Positions 1-8,397 of a DNA stretch of 64,000 nt are shown here, piece by piece. Below the pieces are notes generated by a model. The model was not told the origin of the DNA, did no database searches, and was given only the letters and a program-made list of their open reading frames with translations. Numbering within the stretch: the stretch's first letter is position 1; every line of letters begins with the position of its first letter. The stretch is from Bacilli bacterium (GTDB lineage Bacteria > Bacillota_I > Bacilli_A > RF39 > UBA660). The stretch is from contig CAAGPL010000032.1 of NCBI GenBank assembly GCA_900771805.1, positions 1 to 64,000 on the forward strand, written 5' to 3'. The position numbers and the translations under genes are program-made.

Positions 1-24
1 CTTACCTTTACTTTCTACATGTTT

Positions 25-53
25 ATAATAGCATTTGCTCATCACTAAATCAA
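25..53 (-). promoter_or_regulatory. Sigma-A promoter of a gene beyond the left edge
   Basis: On the minus strand a -35 TTGATT (48-53) and an extended -10 TGC-TATTAT (25-30) are 17 bp apart. The block 5-60 repeats 790-845 almost base for base with an offset of 785, so a paralogue of the 110-775 gene probably begins just left of the window. Confidence 0.7.
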
Positions 54-96
54 GTTTTTTTGTTCTTGTGGATAATAGACTTGTAAAATTTTGTCA

Positions 97-123
97 AAAA
101 AAAGACTAATTAATTAGTCTTTT
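97..123 (-). terminator. Terminator of the 110-775 gene
   Basis: A perfect palindrome with AGACTAA and TTAGTCT arms is followed on the minus strand by a run of eight Ts. It overlaps the last codons and the stop, a compact arrangement also seen at rpsD and rpsT in this window. Confidence 0.8.
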
Positions 124-775
124 GAACAAAATCTAAAGTATATTGTCTAGTTAATTTAAAATACCATTCTCCTGTTTGAAATTTAGGCATTTGGAATAAA
201 TGAGGCCAAGTTATTCCTAAAGTCAAGTAAAAAGTGTCGCCTGGTTCTAATGTTAATTTATCATGATTTGTCAAATATGATATTTCTCCATTTTTTGTTT
301 TTTTAATATATTTAGTTTTCGAATTAGTTGTATCATTTCCATTTGGATTATAACACCTTACTAATGAATCATCTGAAGAATTATATTGACAATTTTTATT
401 GTTTTCAAAATTACCCATATATTGAGTTAAAACATCTACACTTTCATCTACTGCTGTTACACTTCCTGTATTTACTACCTTAACAGTAAAATATCTTCTT
501 GCAGTAGGATACGCTAAATCTGTATGAAATGTTACCGTATCATTTTCTACAGAACATCTATCATTAGAATAACCTGATTGGCTTCCATAACCTGCATCAT
601 AATTTTTTATTTCATCTAATATTCCTGGTGTACAAGTCGTTGTAAGTGAAAATTCACCTTGTGCTTTAGCTGTTCCGTTTATTGTTAGATTCTGACTAAA
701 TAATGCATAACCTGCTACCATTGCTAAAAGTAGTGCTAAGCATCCTACAAATATTTTATTTCTTGTTTTATCCAC
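110..775 (-). CDS. Secreted or membrane-anchored surface protein, TasA/camelysin-like N-terminus
   Basis: This 221-residue protein has a short basic N-terminus, a hydrophobic segment at about residues 8-27, then an ASQ/FSQ-NLTINGTA-type junction that resembles the N-termini of SipW-dependent TasA/camelysin-like proteins of Firmicutes. The mature part has four cysteines (near residues 48, 74, 129 and 141) and many Asn, Thr and Tyr residues, as expected of a beta-rich extracellular protein. The start is a GTG preceded by AAGGAGG at good spacing. It has its own sigma-A promoter and terminator, so it is monocistronic. A second promoter copy at the window edge suggests a tandem paralogue. The family assignment is an inference from the N-terminus only; the function is unknown. 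Confidence 0.55.
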   Translation of the reverse strand: MDKTRNKIFVGCLALLLAMVAGYALFSQNLTINGTAKAQGEFSLTTTCTPGILDEIKNYDAGYGSQSGYSNDRCSVENDTVTFHTDLAYPTARRYFTVKVVNTGSVTAVDESVDVLTQYMGNFENNKNCQYNSSDDSLVRCYNPNGNDTTNSKTKYIKKTKNGEISYLTNHDKLTLEPGDTFYLTLGITWPHLFQMPKFQTGEWYFKLTRQYTLDFVQKTN

Positions 776-809
776 AATTACTCCTCCTTATTTTACTTTT
801 TACATGTTT

Positions 810-838
810 ATAATAGCATTTACTCACCACTAAATCAA
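810..838 (-). promoter_or_regulatory. Sigma-A promoter of the 110-775 gene
   Basis: Minus-strand -35 TTGATT (833-838), 17-bp spacer and -10 TATTAT (810-815) with an upstream TG dinucleotide (extended -10). The leader to the GTG start is about 27 nt and contains a strong Shine-Dalgarno sequence. Confidence 0.75.
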
Positions 839-898
839 GTTTTTTTGAAAATTGCGGAAAACAAATGTCAAATTTTTCTATCAAAAAAGATGATCGTA

Positions 899-2035
899 TT
901 ACTTTTTATTCATCATCTTTATCTTTAAATTATCTTTTATAATCTGATCATCAATGTAATTATAATCTACATTTAATTCATCATTTACAACAATCCATTT
1001 AAAATAATCACATATGTATTTTGCATCACTATTTTCATTTGATATCTCTTTTATTTTTTCTTTATTATTAGATAAATAGTTTCCTATCTTGCCACCTGTT
1101 GTTTGCATTTTATCATCAATTTTTCGATAACTTGTTATACCTGGATATTCTTCTAGATACTTTTTTATTTCCTTTAGAATATCTTCTATAGTTGCCTTTT
1201 TTTCTAACCAACCAAAATAATCACATATGTACTTCGCATCACTATTTTCATTTGATATCTTTTTTATTTCTTCTTTTTTATAAAATAAATAATTTCCTAT
1301 CTTACCACCTGTAGTTTGTATTTTATAATCAATTTTCCTAAAATTTGTTATTCCAGGATGTTCTTCTAGATATTCTCTTATTTTTTTTAATATATCTTCT
1401 TTTGTTATATTCCATCCAAAATAATCACATATGTACTTCGCATCACTATTTTCATCTGACATATTTATTATTTTTTCTTTATTATTAGATAAATAGCTTC
1501 CTATCTTGCTGCCTGTTATTTGCATTTTATCATCAATTTTTGTATAACTTGTTATACCTGGATATTCTTCTAGATATTCTCTTATTTCTTTTAATATATC
1601 TTCTTTTGTTATATTCCATCCAAAATAATCACATATGTACTTTGCATCGCTATTTTCTTTGGATATCTCTATTATTTCTTCTTTATATTCTTGTAAATAA
1701 CTTCCTATCTTACCACCTGTTGTTTGCATTTTATCATAAATTTTACAATAACTTGTTATACCTGGATGTTCTTCTAGATATTCTCTTATTTCTTTTATAT
1801 TTTTTATTTCTTCTTTGATTAATCCTTCTTTTATTAAATGTTTTTTTATTATTTTTAAATTTTTTCCTATTAATTTTGAAACTGTTGATTGTGAAATGGA
1901 CAACATATCAGCAATTTCATTTTTATTATATGATTTTCCATAATAAAATCCAAGGTAAAGCATAATTATATCTCTATCTGGATTAGGTAAATTATATGCA
2001 ATTTCACGTATAATTTGATAGTTTTCTTTATTCAT
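899..2035 (-). CDS. HTH regulator-like protein with four 68-residue repeats
   Basis: The start is taken at the ATG at 2035 because GGAGG at 2047-2051 lies the right distance before it; the longer frame would place that site inside the gene. The product is 378 residues. The first 75 residues contain a sigma-70 region 4 or LuxR-like helix-turn-helix (NEIADMLSISQSTVSKLIGK). Then come four copies of a unit of 68 residues (71 in the third) beginning IREYLEEHPGIT and ending DAKYICDYFGW. Within each unit the stretch KIDDKMQTTGGKIGNYL has the spacing of a second HTH, so the protein may be an array of DNA-reading modules. I do not recognise the family. No operon partner is visible; the role as a regulator is inferred. 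Confidence 0.6.
   Translation of the reverse strand: MNKENYQIIREIAYNLPNPDRDIIMLYLGFYYGKSYNKNEIADMLSISQSTVSKLIGKNLKIIKKHLIKEGLIKEEIKNIKEIREYLEEHPGITSYCKIYDKMQTTGGKIGSYLQEYKEEIIEISKENSDAKYICDYFGWNITKEDILKEIREYLEEYPGITSYTKIDDKMQITGSKIGSYLSNNKEKIINMSDENSDAKYICDYFGWNITKEDILKKIREYLEEHPGITNFRKIDYKIQTTGGKIGNYLFYKKEEIKKISNENSDAKYICDYFGWLEKKATIEDILKEIKKYLEEYPGITSYRKIDDKMQTTGGKIGNYLSNNKEKIKEISNENSDAKYICDYFKWIVVNDELNVDYNYIDDQIIKDNLKIKMMNKK
995..1792 (-). repeat. Four in-frame tandem repeats, about 204 bp each
   Basis: The units are approximately 1589-1792, 1385-1588, 1172-1384 (nine bases longer) and 995-1171 (truncated at its end). They are similar at both DNA and protein level, which indicates relatively recent internal duplication or homogenisation in one gene. 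Confidence 0.85.
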
Positions 2036-2178
2036 ATTCGTTTCTGCCTCCATTAAGCATTAAAAAATATAATTATTTAAAATTTTATATAGCTGCTATA
2101 ATATCACATATTATAATATTATTCAATACGTTTTTCTAATAAATAAAAAAGGCAATTTTCTAATATCTCCTTTTACAA

Positions 2179-3126
2179 TTAATCAATATAAGCTTTTTCA
2201 GGTTTTAATAAATATGTATTTGATATATAGTAATTATTATTTTTATCTTGATTTAAATTCCAAGAAGATAATTTTATATTTTCTATTTCATCTTTTGAAC
2301 TTGTATTTGGCCATATTTTTATAGTAACATTACTTATTTTATTTATACAAGGTACTACATAACTTGATATACCATTTAAATTTTTATAATCTGCCAAAAT
2401 AACATCTTTAGAAGATTCATCTGTATATTTTACTAATATATTATAATTATAATTAGGTACTTTAACAATAAATTTTCTAGGATCTTGATAATCTGTTGTA
2501 ACACTTATTTTATTTTCTTTATTTTCTTTTAATTCTTCATTATTAATAGGACTATATTTACCTTTTACCGTAAATATTTTGTAGCTATACATTTCATTTT
2601 GACTTTTAGATTTTGAAAAAGAAAAACCTTTTGGTGCATATGAATCAGTAATTTTAGATGCATTTAAAACATATAAATTGATTTTATAAGTCTCATTTTT
2701 ATTAACTTTTCTTTTAACTTTAACACTAAATTCTTTTGTATCAATATCAAAAGTTTCTTCTTTTACTTTTTTATATTTTGAGTCAGATAATTTATATAAA
2801 ACATATTTATATTTTCCTTGATATTGTAATACTTTTTCTTGAGGTTTAAATTTCATTACAAAATCACCATTTTGCAAATAACTTTCAGTAACTAGAAAAT
2901 TTTTATTTCCTTTTATATTACCAACTAATTTTTCTAGTGTTAAAGAATATGCATAACTCATAGGATTTACATTTTTAATTTCACATATAAATCCAAATAT
3001 AAGTATGAAAGATAAGGCAAAAGAAAATACAAGTAAACAGACAGCTTTTTTTAGTACAATACTATCTGCAAGGCGTGGTCTACCTACTTTGTTTTTTTTA
3101 TCTTCTTTTAATAACCATTCTTTCAT
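2179..3126 (-). CDS. Single-pass membrane protein of unknown function, next to ezrA
   Basis: The 315-residue product has a basic cytoplasmic N-terminus of about 27 residues, including a GRPR motif (KVGRPRLAD) like an AT-hook core. One membrane helix follows at about residues 28-50, then a Lys/Tyr/Asn-rich extracellular part that looks beta-rich. The ATG follows AGGTG closely and lies 8 bp after the ezrA stop, so the two genes are probably co-transcribed. I do not recognise a domain. A role linked to division or the envelope is only suggested by the neighbour. Confidence 0.55.
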   Translation of the reverse strand: MKEWLLKEDKKNKVGRPRLADSIVLKKAVCLLVFSFALSFILIFGFICEIKNVNPMSYAYSLTLEKLVGNIKGNKNFLVTESYLQNGDFVMKFKPQEKVLQYQGKYKYVLYKLSDSKYKKVKEETFDIDTKEFSVKVKRKVNKNETYKINLYVLNASKITDSYAPKGFSFSKSKSQNEMYSYKIFTVKGKYSPINNEELKENKENKISVTTDYQDPRKFIVKVPNYNYNILVKYTDESSKDVILADYKNLNGISSYVVPCINKISNVTIKIWPNTSSKDEIENIKLSSWNLNQDKNNNYYISNTYLLKPEKAYID

Positions 3127-3134
3127 ATTTACAC

Positions 3135-4841
3135 CTACTTACTATATTCTAAAATCTTTTTATGTATACCTGGTTCTACAACATCAAGTGTACTTATACT
3201 TAAGTCTAATGACTTCTTATACTCTCCATCAAAAAATAACTTTTCAGCCTTATTTAAGCCTTCATTAATTGATTGTTTTGATGAACGATATCTATTCCCA
3301 TAAACTATTGCATATTCTGATAAAAGTGCTAAACGAACCATATCAGTTGTTGTATTATGTAATTTAAATACTAAATCTCTTGCGGTATCAACTCTAACAT
3401 TTAAAACATCTACATCAAGTGGTTTTTTTACTAATTCTTTTTGTATTTCCAAAATAGCAAGGGATGCTTCTTTAAGTTCAACATAATAATTATCAGGAAT
3501 AATAGGTAATTTATTTTTTCTTATTTGATATTTTGATTTTTTAAGCAAAAGTTTAATATCTTCTAATTGACCTTTTGCACGCTCTTCATCATCTCTTAAA
3601 TTACCTACTTTTTGTAACAAATTACTTAATTTTTCATCTAACTTAGAAAGTTTAAGTGATATTATTTCTAACTCTTGATTTAACTTTGAATATGGAAATG
3701 AATGATTTTTATCTAATGTTATTAATTTATCGTAATCTCTATTAATTCCATTAAATTCACTTAAAAATTCTTTTATAGAATCTAATGTTTCATTAGTTAT
3801 ATTGTAATTTTTTTTCATCTCTGGAATATTATCTTCCATAGCACTTAATATTTTACTTACATGCTTATTTTTACTATCAAAGTCTTTTAATCCTTCTTCG
3901 TAATATTTTCTAGTAATTTTTTCTGTTTCAAAATCATTAAATAACGAATCATAATAATCAAGTATTGTTTTAAGTTCAAATGTTACATCCTCTAAATTTA
4001 ATACTCTAACTCTATCAAAAATAGCATTTACTTTTTTTTCAGTTTCCATTATATTATATTCTACATTTAAATAGTCTAACTGATAATTTTCTCTAGTCAT
4101 TTTTATATATAAAGATGATATATCTTCAGTTCTTTTAGGTATAAGACTTTTTCCCATTAGCATAATTTCGGGAATTTCATTAATTACTATACTCATATGT
4201 TCTATCATTTCTGTTAGACCTTTTACAACATATATAACTTCTTCATAATCCTTTTTTTCCATTACAACTTCAAATTCTTCAAAACGCTTTTCTATAGTTT
4301 CAAATTGTAGTTCAATAGTTTTTGCAGTTTCTTCATAATCACTTTTAGTTTCTTCAAATCGTTTTTTAAGTTTTCTATATGTTGCTTTTAATTTAGTTAT
4401 AGTACTTCTATTTCTTTCTTCACTTTTAGTAATTTCTTTAATTTCAGACATAATCTTTTTAATTTTAAATTTTATTTCATATAATTTAATTTCTATATCA
4501 GTTATTTTTTCATATATTTCACTTGTTTTTCCTTTTTCAGTTAGGAAATCTACTTCAATTAACATATCATTAACTTCTGGAATAGTTTCTTTTTCTATTA
4601 CTTCAAACTTTAATTTCCAGCCCTTATACTTTTCTTCTAATTTATTATTTTTAACAAGTGCTTCTACTTTATTAAGTTCATTTAAAACTGGTACATTAAT
4701 AAGTAAGTTTTTTTCTTTTTCTAGTCTATTTATAATTTTTTCTAAACTATTTACTTTTCTTTTTTTATATATTACTTTAAATATAATTATAATTAATAAT
4801 ATTAAAATAATTATAGTGCCTATATATAAACCTCTTCCCAT
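3135..4841 (-). CDS. ezrA: Septation ring formation regulator EzrA
   Basis: EzrA is a membrane-tethered coiled-coil protein that binds FtsZ and limits Z-ring formation to mid-cell. The 568-residue length matches the family. Residues 5-25 form the N-terminal membrane anchor, and the rest is almost continuous Lys/Glu-rich spectrin-like coiled coil. An AGGAGG site precedes the ATG. The next gene downstream (2179-3126) is 8 bp away. In Bacillus, ezrA also lies in the region of rpsD, as here. The identification rests on architecture and overall sequence character. Confidence 0.88.
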   Translation of the reverse strand: MGRGLYIGTIIILILLIIIIFKVIYKKRKVNSLEKIINRLEKEKNLLINVPVLNELNKVEALVKNNKLEEKYKGWKLKFEVIEKETIPEVNDMLIEVDFLTEKGKTSEIYEKITDIEIKLYEIKFKIKKIMSEIKEITKSEERNRSTITKLKATYRKLKKRFEETKSDYEETAKTIELQFETIEKRFEEFEVVMEKKDYEEVIYVVKGLTEMIEHMSIVINEIPEIMLMGKSLIPKRTEDISSLYIKMTRENYQLDYLNVEYNIMETEKKVNAIFDRVRVLNLEDVTFELKTILDYYDSLFNDFETEKITRKYYEEGLKDFDSKNKHVSKILSAMEDNIPEMKKNYNITNETLDSIKEFLSEFNGINRDYDKLITLDKNHSFPYSKLNQELEIISLKLSKLDEKLSNLLQKVGNLRDDEERAKGQLEDIKLLLKKSKYQIRKNKLPIIPDNYYVELKEASLAILEIQKELVKKPLDVDVLNVRVDTARDLVFKLHNTTTDMVRLALLSEYAIVYGNRYRSSKQSINEGLNKAEKLFFDGEYKKSLDLSISTLDVVEPGIHKKILEYSK

Positions 4842-4916
4842 GTCTTATGCCTCCTACTATATAAAAATATTTTAACACATATTACGACATTTTGCACTAG
4901 TTTAAAATAATAAATA

Positions 4917-4940
4917 AAAAAAGACATAAACTAATGTCTT
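4917..4940 (-). terminator. Terminator after the 4939-5781 gene
   Basis: AAGACAT and ATGTCTT arms (4921-4940) with a six-base loop, followed on the minus strand by a T-run. Confidence 0.8.
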
Positions 4941-5781
4941 ATTTTAACTTATGTAATACAAATGCTTTTTCTTCTATTTTTTCTTTTCTACCTAAAGTTT
5001 CTCTATAATTATAAAATAATTCTTTTGGTAAATTAGCTTTATAATCACTTATAAAACTAAAATCATAGCCATATATTTTTGAGTTAGGATACATTAACTC
5101 ATCTAAAATCTTAATAACAGTTTGATAATTTTTAATATATTTAAATGTTCCACTACACAAGATATGTTCTAAAACATTACTTATATAAATTACATCATAT
5201 TTGTTATAATTAAGTTCTTTATGTATATCTAAAATATCACAATCATAATATGTTATTTTTACGTTATTTAAATTTTTTCTAAGTATTTTATAATCTTTTT
5301 GATTTTCATATCTATTTAAACCACACATTACTGACAAATTAATTATTTTATAAAATACATTAGGATTTTTTATAAATATATCATCTAAATAACTTAAAAA
5401 TTTATATTCATCATATGAAAGATAATTTTTAATATCTTCTATTATATTATCTTTTTTATTATATCTAAAATTTTTATTTAAAATTATCCATTCTATTTTT
5501 CTATAAAATTCATGAAAATTATATCTTTTAATCATAGCTATTTTAAGTGCTGATATATATTTACTATACAAATTAATATCAAAAGAATCTATTATTTCAG
5601 CTCCATTAAGAATGCTATTTAAAGCGTGATCTCCACTTGATGTAATCGTAAGAACCTTTTTATATTGGCTATTTTCTTTTTCATATAAATGCATATCTTC
5701 ATTAGTAAAAAAATATGTTTCCTCTAATTTACCAAAATTCGTAATCTTACTATATATTTTATCATCTATATTAAAATTCAT
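4939..5781 (-). CDS. DUF3419-like SAM-dependent transferase
   Basis: The start is the ATG at 5781: it has GGAG just upstream, and the promoter at 5807-5835 starts transcription downstream of the longer candidate start. The product is about 280 residues. Residues 45-85 carry an SSGDHALNSILNG motif followed by an acidic FDIN, the SAM-binding layout of DUF3419/BtaA-like proteins (aminocarboxypropyl transferases). A second SAM-fold strand appears as YDVIYISNVLEHIL. The substrate cannot be deduced. The gene is monocistronic and diverges from rpsD. Confidence 0.55.
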   Translation of the reverse strand: MNFNIDDKIYSKITNFGKLEETYFFTNEDMHLYEKENSQYKKVLTITSSGDHALNSILNGAEIIDSFDINLYSKYISALKIAMIKRYNFHEFYRKIEWIILNKNFRYNKKDNIIEDIKNYLSYDEYKFLSYLDDIFIKNPNVFYKIINLSVMCGLNRYENQKDYKILRKNLNNVKITYYDCDILDIHKELNYNKYDVIYISNVLEHILCSGTFKYIKNYQTVIKILDELMYPNSKIYGYDFSFISDYKANLPKELFYNYRETLGRKEKIEEKAFVLHKLK

Positions 5782-5806
5782 AATTTCTCCTTTAAAGATG
5801 TTTTTT

Positions 5807-5835
5807 ATATTATCATAATTTCTTTGTTTTAACAA
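5807..5835 (-). promoter_or_regulatory. Promoter of the DUF3419-like gene
   Basis: Minus-strand -35 TTGTTA (5830-5835), 17-bp spacer and -10 TAATAT (5807-5812). The predicted transcript starts near 5800, which fixes the ATG at 5781 as the start. Confidence 0.65.
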
Positions 5836-5843
5836 GTAAATAC

Positions 5844-5872
5844 TTGACTTAAAACATATAATTAGATATAAT
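5844..5872 (+). promoter_or_regulatory. Promoter of rpsD
   Basis: Near-consensus -35 TTGACT (5844-5849), 17-bp spacer and -10 TATAAT (5867-5872). It produces a leader of about 165 nt before rpsD. Confidence 0.85.
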
Positions 5873-5879
5873 TTAAAAC

Positions 5880-6044
5880 GTGTAAACTTTAAGCAGCACT
5901 ATTTGAATTTAATAACGTGTTTGTTTGCATATAGTTATATTAGTAATCTTTATAGCTGCAAAGACGAAAATATTAAAACAAACTCCCTATTAAATGGCAA
6001 TGGTCCTTTAGTTTACAATTAAAAAACAAAGGAGGAATGATTAT
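5880..6044 (+). ncRNA. S4 autoregulatory leader of rpsD
   Basis: The long leader has three interlocking helices. TGTAAACT (5881-5888) pairs with AGTTTACA (6010-6017). GCAGC (5893-5897) pairs with GCTGC (5955-5959). GTTTGTTT (5919-5926), inside that second helix, pairs with AAACAAAC (5976-5983) outside it, which makes a pseudoknot. Firmicutes rpsD genes are known to be autoregulated by S4 binding to a pseudoknotted leader, so this is probably the same element. Confidence 0.7.
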
Positions 6045-6650
6045 ATGTCAAGATATACTGGTCCAATATATAAGAAAAGTCGTCATTTAGGTTTTTCTTT
6101 ATTAGAAACTGGAAAAGAATTAGTTAAAAGACCATATGGTCCAGGACAACACGGAAATGATAAAAAACGTGGTAAAGCATCTGAATATAAACTTCAATTA
6201 ATGGAAAAACAAAAAGTTAGATTAATGTATGGAGTTAATGAAAAACAATTCAGATTAACATTTGAAAAAGCAGCTAAAATGAAAGGTATTCAAGGTGAAA
6301 ATTTCTTAAAACTATTAGAAAGTAGATTAGATAACGTTGTATACCGTATGGGTCTTGCTACAACAAGAAAAGCTGCAAGACAAGTTGTTAATCACGGACA
6401 CATTACTGTTAATGGTAATAAGGTTGATATTCCATCATACCAAGTTAAACCAGGTGACGTAATAGCTGTTAAAGAAACATCTCGCGACCACAAAGCAATT
6501 TTAGAAGCTTTAGAAAAGATTAACAAGACCGTAGAATACGTTGATTTTGATAAGAAAAAATTATCAGGTACTTATGTTCGTATGCCTGAAAGAAGTGAAC
6601 TTCCTGCAGACATTAAAGAATCAATGATAGTTGAATTCTATAACAAGTAA
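6045..6650 (+). CDS. rpsD: 30S ribosomal protein S4
   Basis: S4 is a primary 16S rRNA-binding protein of the small subunit and the usual autoregulator of its own gene in Firmicutes. The 201-residue product has the typical N-terminus with the PYGPGQHG segment and the S4 RNA-binding domain at about residues 90-155 ([20 protein letters not shown]). The N-terminal zinc-binding cysteines of some S4 proteins are absent, so this is the Cys-free form. AAAGGAGG precedes the ATG. It is monocistronic, with its own promoter, leader and terminator. Confidence 0.98.
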   Translation: MSRYTGPIYKKSRHLGFSLLETGKELVKRPYGPGQHGNDKKRGKASEYKLQLMEKQKVRLMYGVNEKQFRLTFEKAAKMKGIQGENFLKLLESRLDNVVYRMGLATTRKAARQVVNHGHITVNGNKVDIPSYQVKPGDVIAVKETSRDHKAILEALEKINKTVEYVDFDKKKLSGTYVRMPERSELPADIKESMIVEFYNK

Positions 6651-6672
6651 GAGTAACTTACTTGTTTTTTTA
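6642..6672 (+). terminator. rpsD terminator
   Basis: AACAAGTAAG (6642-6651) pairs with CTTACTTGTT (6657-6666), followed by Ts. The stop codon lies within the stem. Confidence 0.88.
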
Positions 6673-6676
6673 AAAT

Positions 6677-6715
6677 AAAAAGTATTGCTAATTATTTTTT
6701 AGCAATACTTTTTTG
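6677..6715 (-). terminator. Terminator of the 6692-6943 gene (probably bidirectional)
   Basis: AGTATTGCTAA (6681-6691) and TTAGCAATACT (6699-6709) form an 11-bp stem with T-rich flanks on both strands. It overlaps the 3' end of the small minus-strand gene. Confidence 0.8.
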
Positions 6716-6943
6716 TTTTCCTTTAAATACATAATTTCTAATATTTTCTGGAATATCGTTAATTTGAAAATTATTTTCATTTAAGAACATTTTATACTTC
6801 TCACATAATTCATCAATAAAAGAAGACATATAAGAATATAATTCACTTTCATTACTATCTAAAGATTCAAAAAAAGATATATTATTATTTAAATACCTAT
6901 TAAATAAGCAAAAAGTGTCATAAACTTCACTGTTATAATTCAA
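6692..6943 (-). CDS. Small hypothetical protein
   Basis: An 83-residue, acidic, apparently soluble helical protein with no signal or membrane segment. The end of the frame coincides with a clear terminator and a GAGGTGATT-type ribosome site precedes the ATG, which supports a real gene. No domain is recognised. Confidence 0.55.
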   Translation of the reverse strand: MNYNSEVYDTFCLFNRYLNNNISFFESLDSNESELYSYMSSFIDELCEKYKMFLNENNFQINDIPENIRNYVFKGKQKSIAKK

Positions 6944-7000
6944 ATTTAATCACCTCATCTACATACTTTAACAGTTATTTAACAAAAAGTAAATATAAAC

Positions 7001-8386
7001 TTAACTTCTTAGACTTTTAAGTAAATGTTTATATTTTAATAAAGATATAAACATTACATACCCTATTAAAATTAAGCAAAGTGTAATTGGTATCTGAAAA
7101 AAACCATAAACAATTGATAGCTCTTTAGTTAATTTATAATATATTAAATCATACATAATAGTTGCATTAAATATAGTTGATAATAAATTATCATTAAACA
7201 TTTCACTTAAAGATTTATGTTTTCCGGTATCAACATTATAAATTAAAGAAGTTATAATTCCTATTAATAAGGATATTAATAAAGCTCTTGTATTAACCTC
7301 AAAGAAGTTAGTAAATATTACTATAGATGATGTTATACTAATTAATAAAGTAATTATTAAAGAAACTATATTAATAGGTTTTATATCCTTCATAAGTAAA
7401 GCTTCATTTATATTATTTTTTTTCTTTAATTGTTTATCATTAACATATAAAGTTAACTTATCACTAATATCTTTTAAAGAATTAATCTTTAAATTTATTT
7501 CTTCAGTACTTAAAGTACTTTTATTTTCAAGTAAATAAGAAAATTTTACAATATCTAATTTTGATAATGAATCCATAATTATATCAGTTTCTTTATCTTC
7601 ATTATCACTAGCTAAATATAATATATCTTCTTTAAAAGATTCAGGTATTTTACTAATTGAACTTGCTTTTTGATTTTCATAAAATAAAATCATATCTTCA
7701 TTTTTTTTAATATCTTCTTTTAACATAGATAAATTTTCTTTAGAATTTTTAACAATATCATTAAATTCATTATTTTTTTTATTCTTACTATTAGAAAATA
7801 AATTTGAATCTATAAAACTATACATTGTTATAAGTCCAAATATACCGAATGGAATTGTAATAATTAAAAGAAAATTAGGATTAAAAATATTATACACAAA
7901 AAAAGAAAATAAAATTATACCATTTATAAAGTCATATATATTTTTTATTTTTTTACCACTTATATCATAATTTGATATTGTATTTAAATTCTGATTTATA
8001 AGTGTTAATGCGTCATTATCAATTTTCTTTAATATTTTTTTAGAAATAATTTCTTTTTTTATTTTATTTAAATTATCTACTTCTTTTAAATCATATAAAT
8101 AACTTTCAAATAACTCTTTAAAAGGTTCTTTATCATTCTTTTTGGATAAATTATATGCCATCTCATAGTGCTTTTTTATTTCCTTTAATTCTTCTTGATT
8201 TACATATTTTTCAAAATTATTTGTTTTTATTCTTATTAAAGATTTATACCCATAAGCATTCTTTGGAAATTTACTTATTATTAAATTAGCAGTAGATAAA
8301 GCATTTTCATAGTCTTTTAAATTAATTAATTCTTCTTCTTTTTCTATTAAATTTTTTAAAGTCATTTTTTTACTACTTTCCTTCAT
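7001..8386 (-). CDS. TPR-like and multi-pass membrane protein, unknown function
   Basis: The ATG at 8386 is chosen; the in-frame GTG nine bases earlier is part of the AAAGGTGAT ribosome-binding site. The product is about 461 residues. Residues 8-110 look like TPR-type helical hairpins (ALSTANLIISKFPKNAYGY). Two membrane helices follow near 155-195, then a long charged helical region, then about four membrane helices near 335-455. It begins 11 bp after the glyS stop and is probably the last gene of the glycine T-box unit. I do not recognise the family. Confidence 0.55.
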   Translation of the reverse strand: MKESSKKMTLKNLIEKEEELINLKDYENALSTANLIISKFPKNAYGYKSLIRIKTNNFEKYVNQEELKEIKKHYEMAYNLSKKNDKEPFKELFESYLYDLKEVDNLNKIKKEIISKKILKKIDNDALTLINQNLNTISNYDISGKKIKNIYDFINGIILFSFFVYNIFNPNFLLIITIPFGIFGLITMYSFIDSNLFSNSKNKKNNEFNDIVKNSKENLSMLKEDIKKNEDMILFYENQKASSISKIPESFKEDILYLASDNEDKETDIIMDSLSKLDIVKFSYLLENKSTLSTEEINLKINSLKDISDKLTLYVNDKQLKKKNNINEALLMKDIKPINIVSLIITLLISITSSIVIFTNFFEVNTRALLISLLIGIITSLIYNVDTGKHKSLSEMFNDNLLSTIFNATIMYDLIYYKLTKELSIVYGFFQIPITLCLILIGYVMFISLLKYKHLLKSLRS

Positions 8387-8397
8387 TATTATCACCT

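Noticed and set aside
995..1792. CRISPR-like repeat array
   Set aside because: Units are 204 bp, contiguous, in frame and without unique spacers. They are coding repeats. No cas genes are present.
1540..1818. Plus-strand open frame opposite the repeat regulator
   Set aside because: It is a hydrophobic low-complexity shadow of the repeats, with no ribosome site, and the minus-strand frame has clear domain structure.
2054..2178. Regulatory element in the gap between the repeat regulator and the next gene
   Set aside because: The 125-bp gap is AT-rich without a convincing hairpin, promoter pair or open frame.
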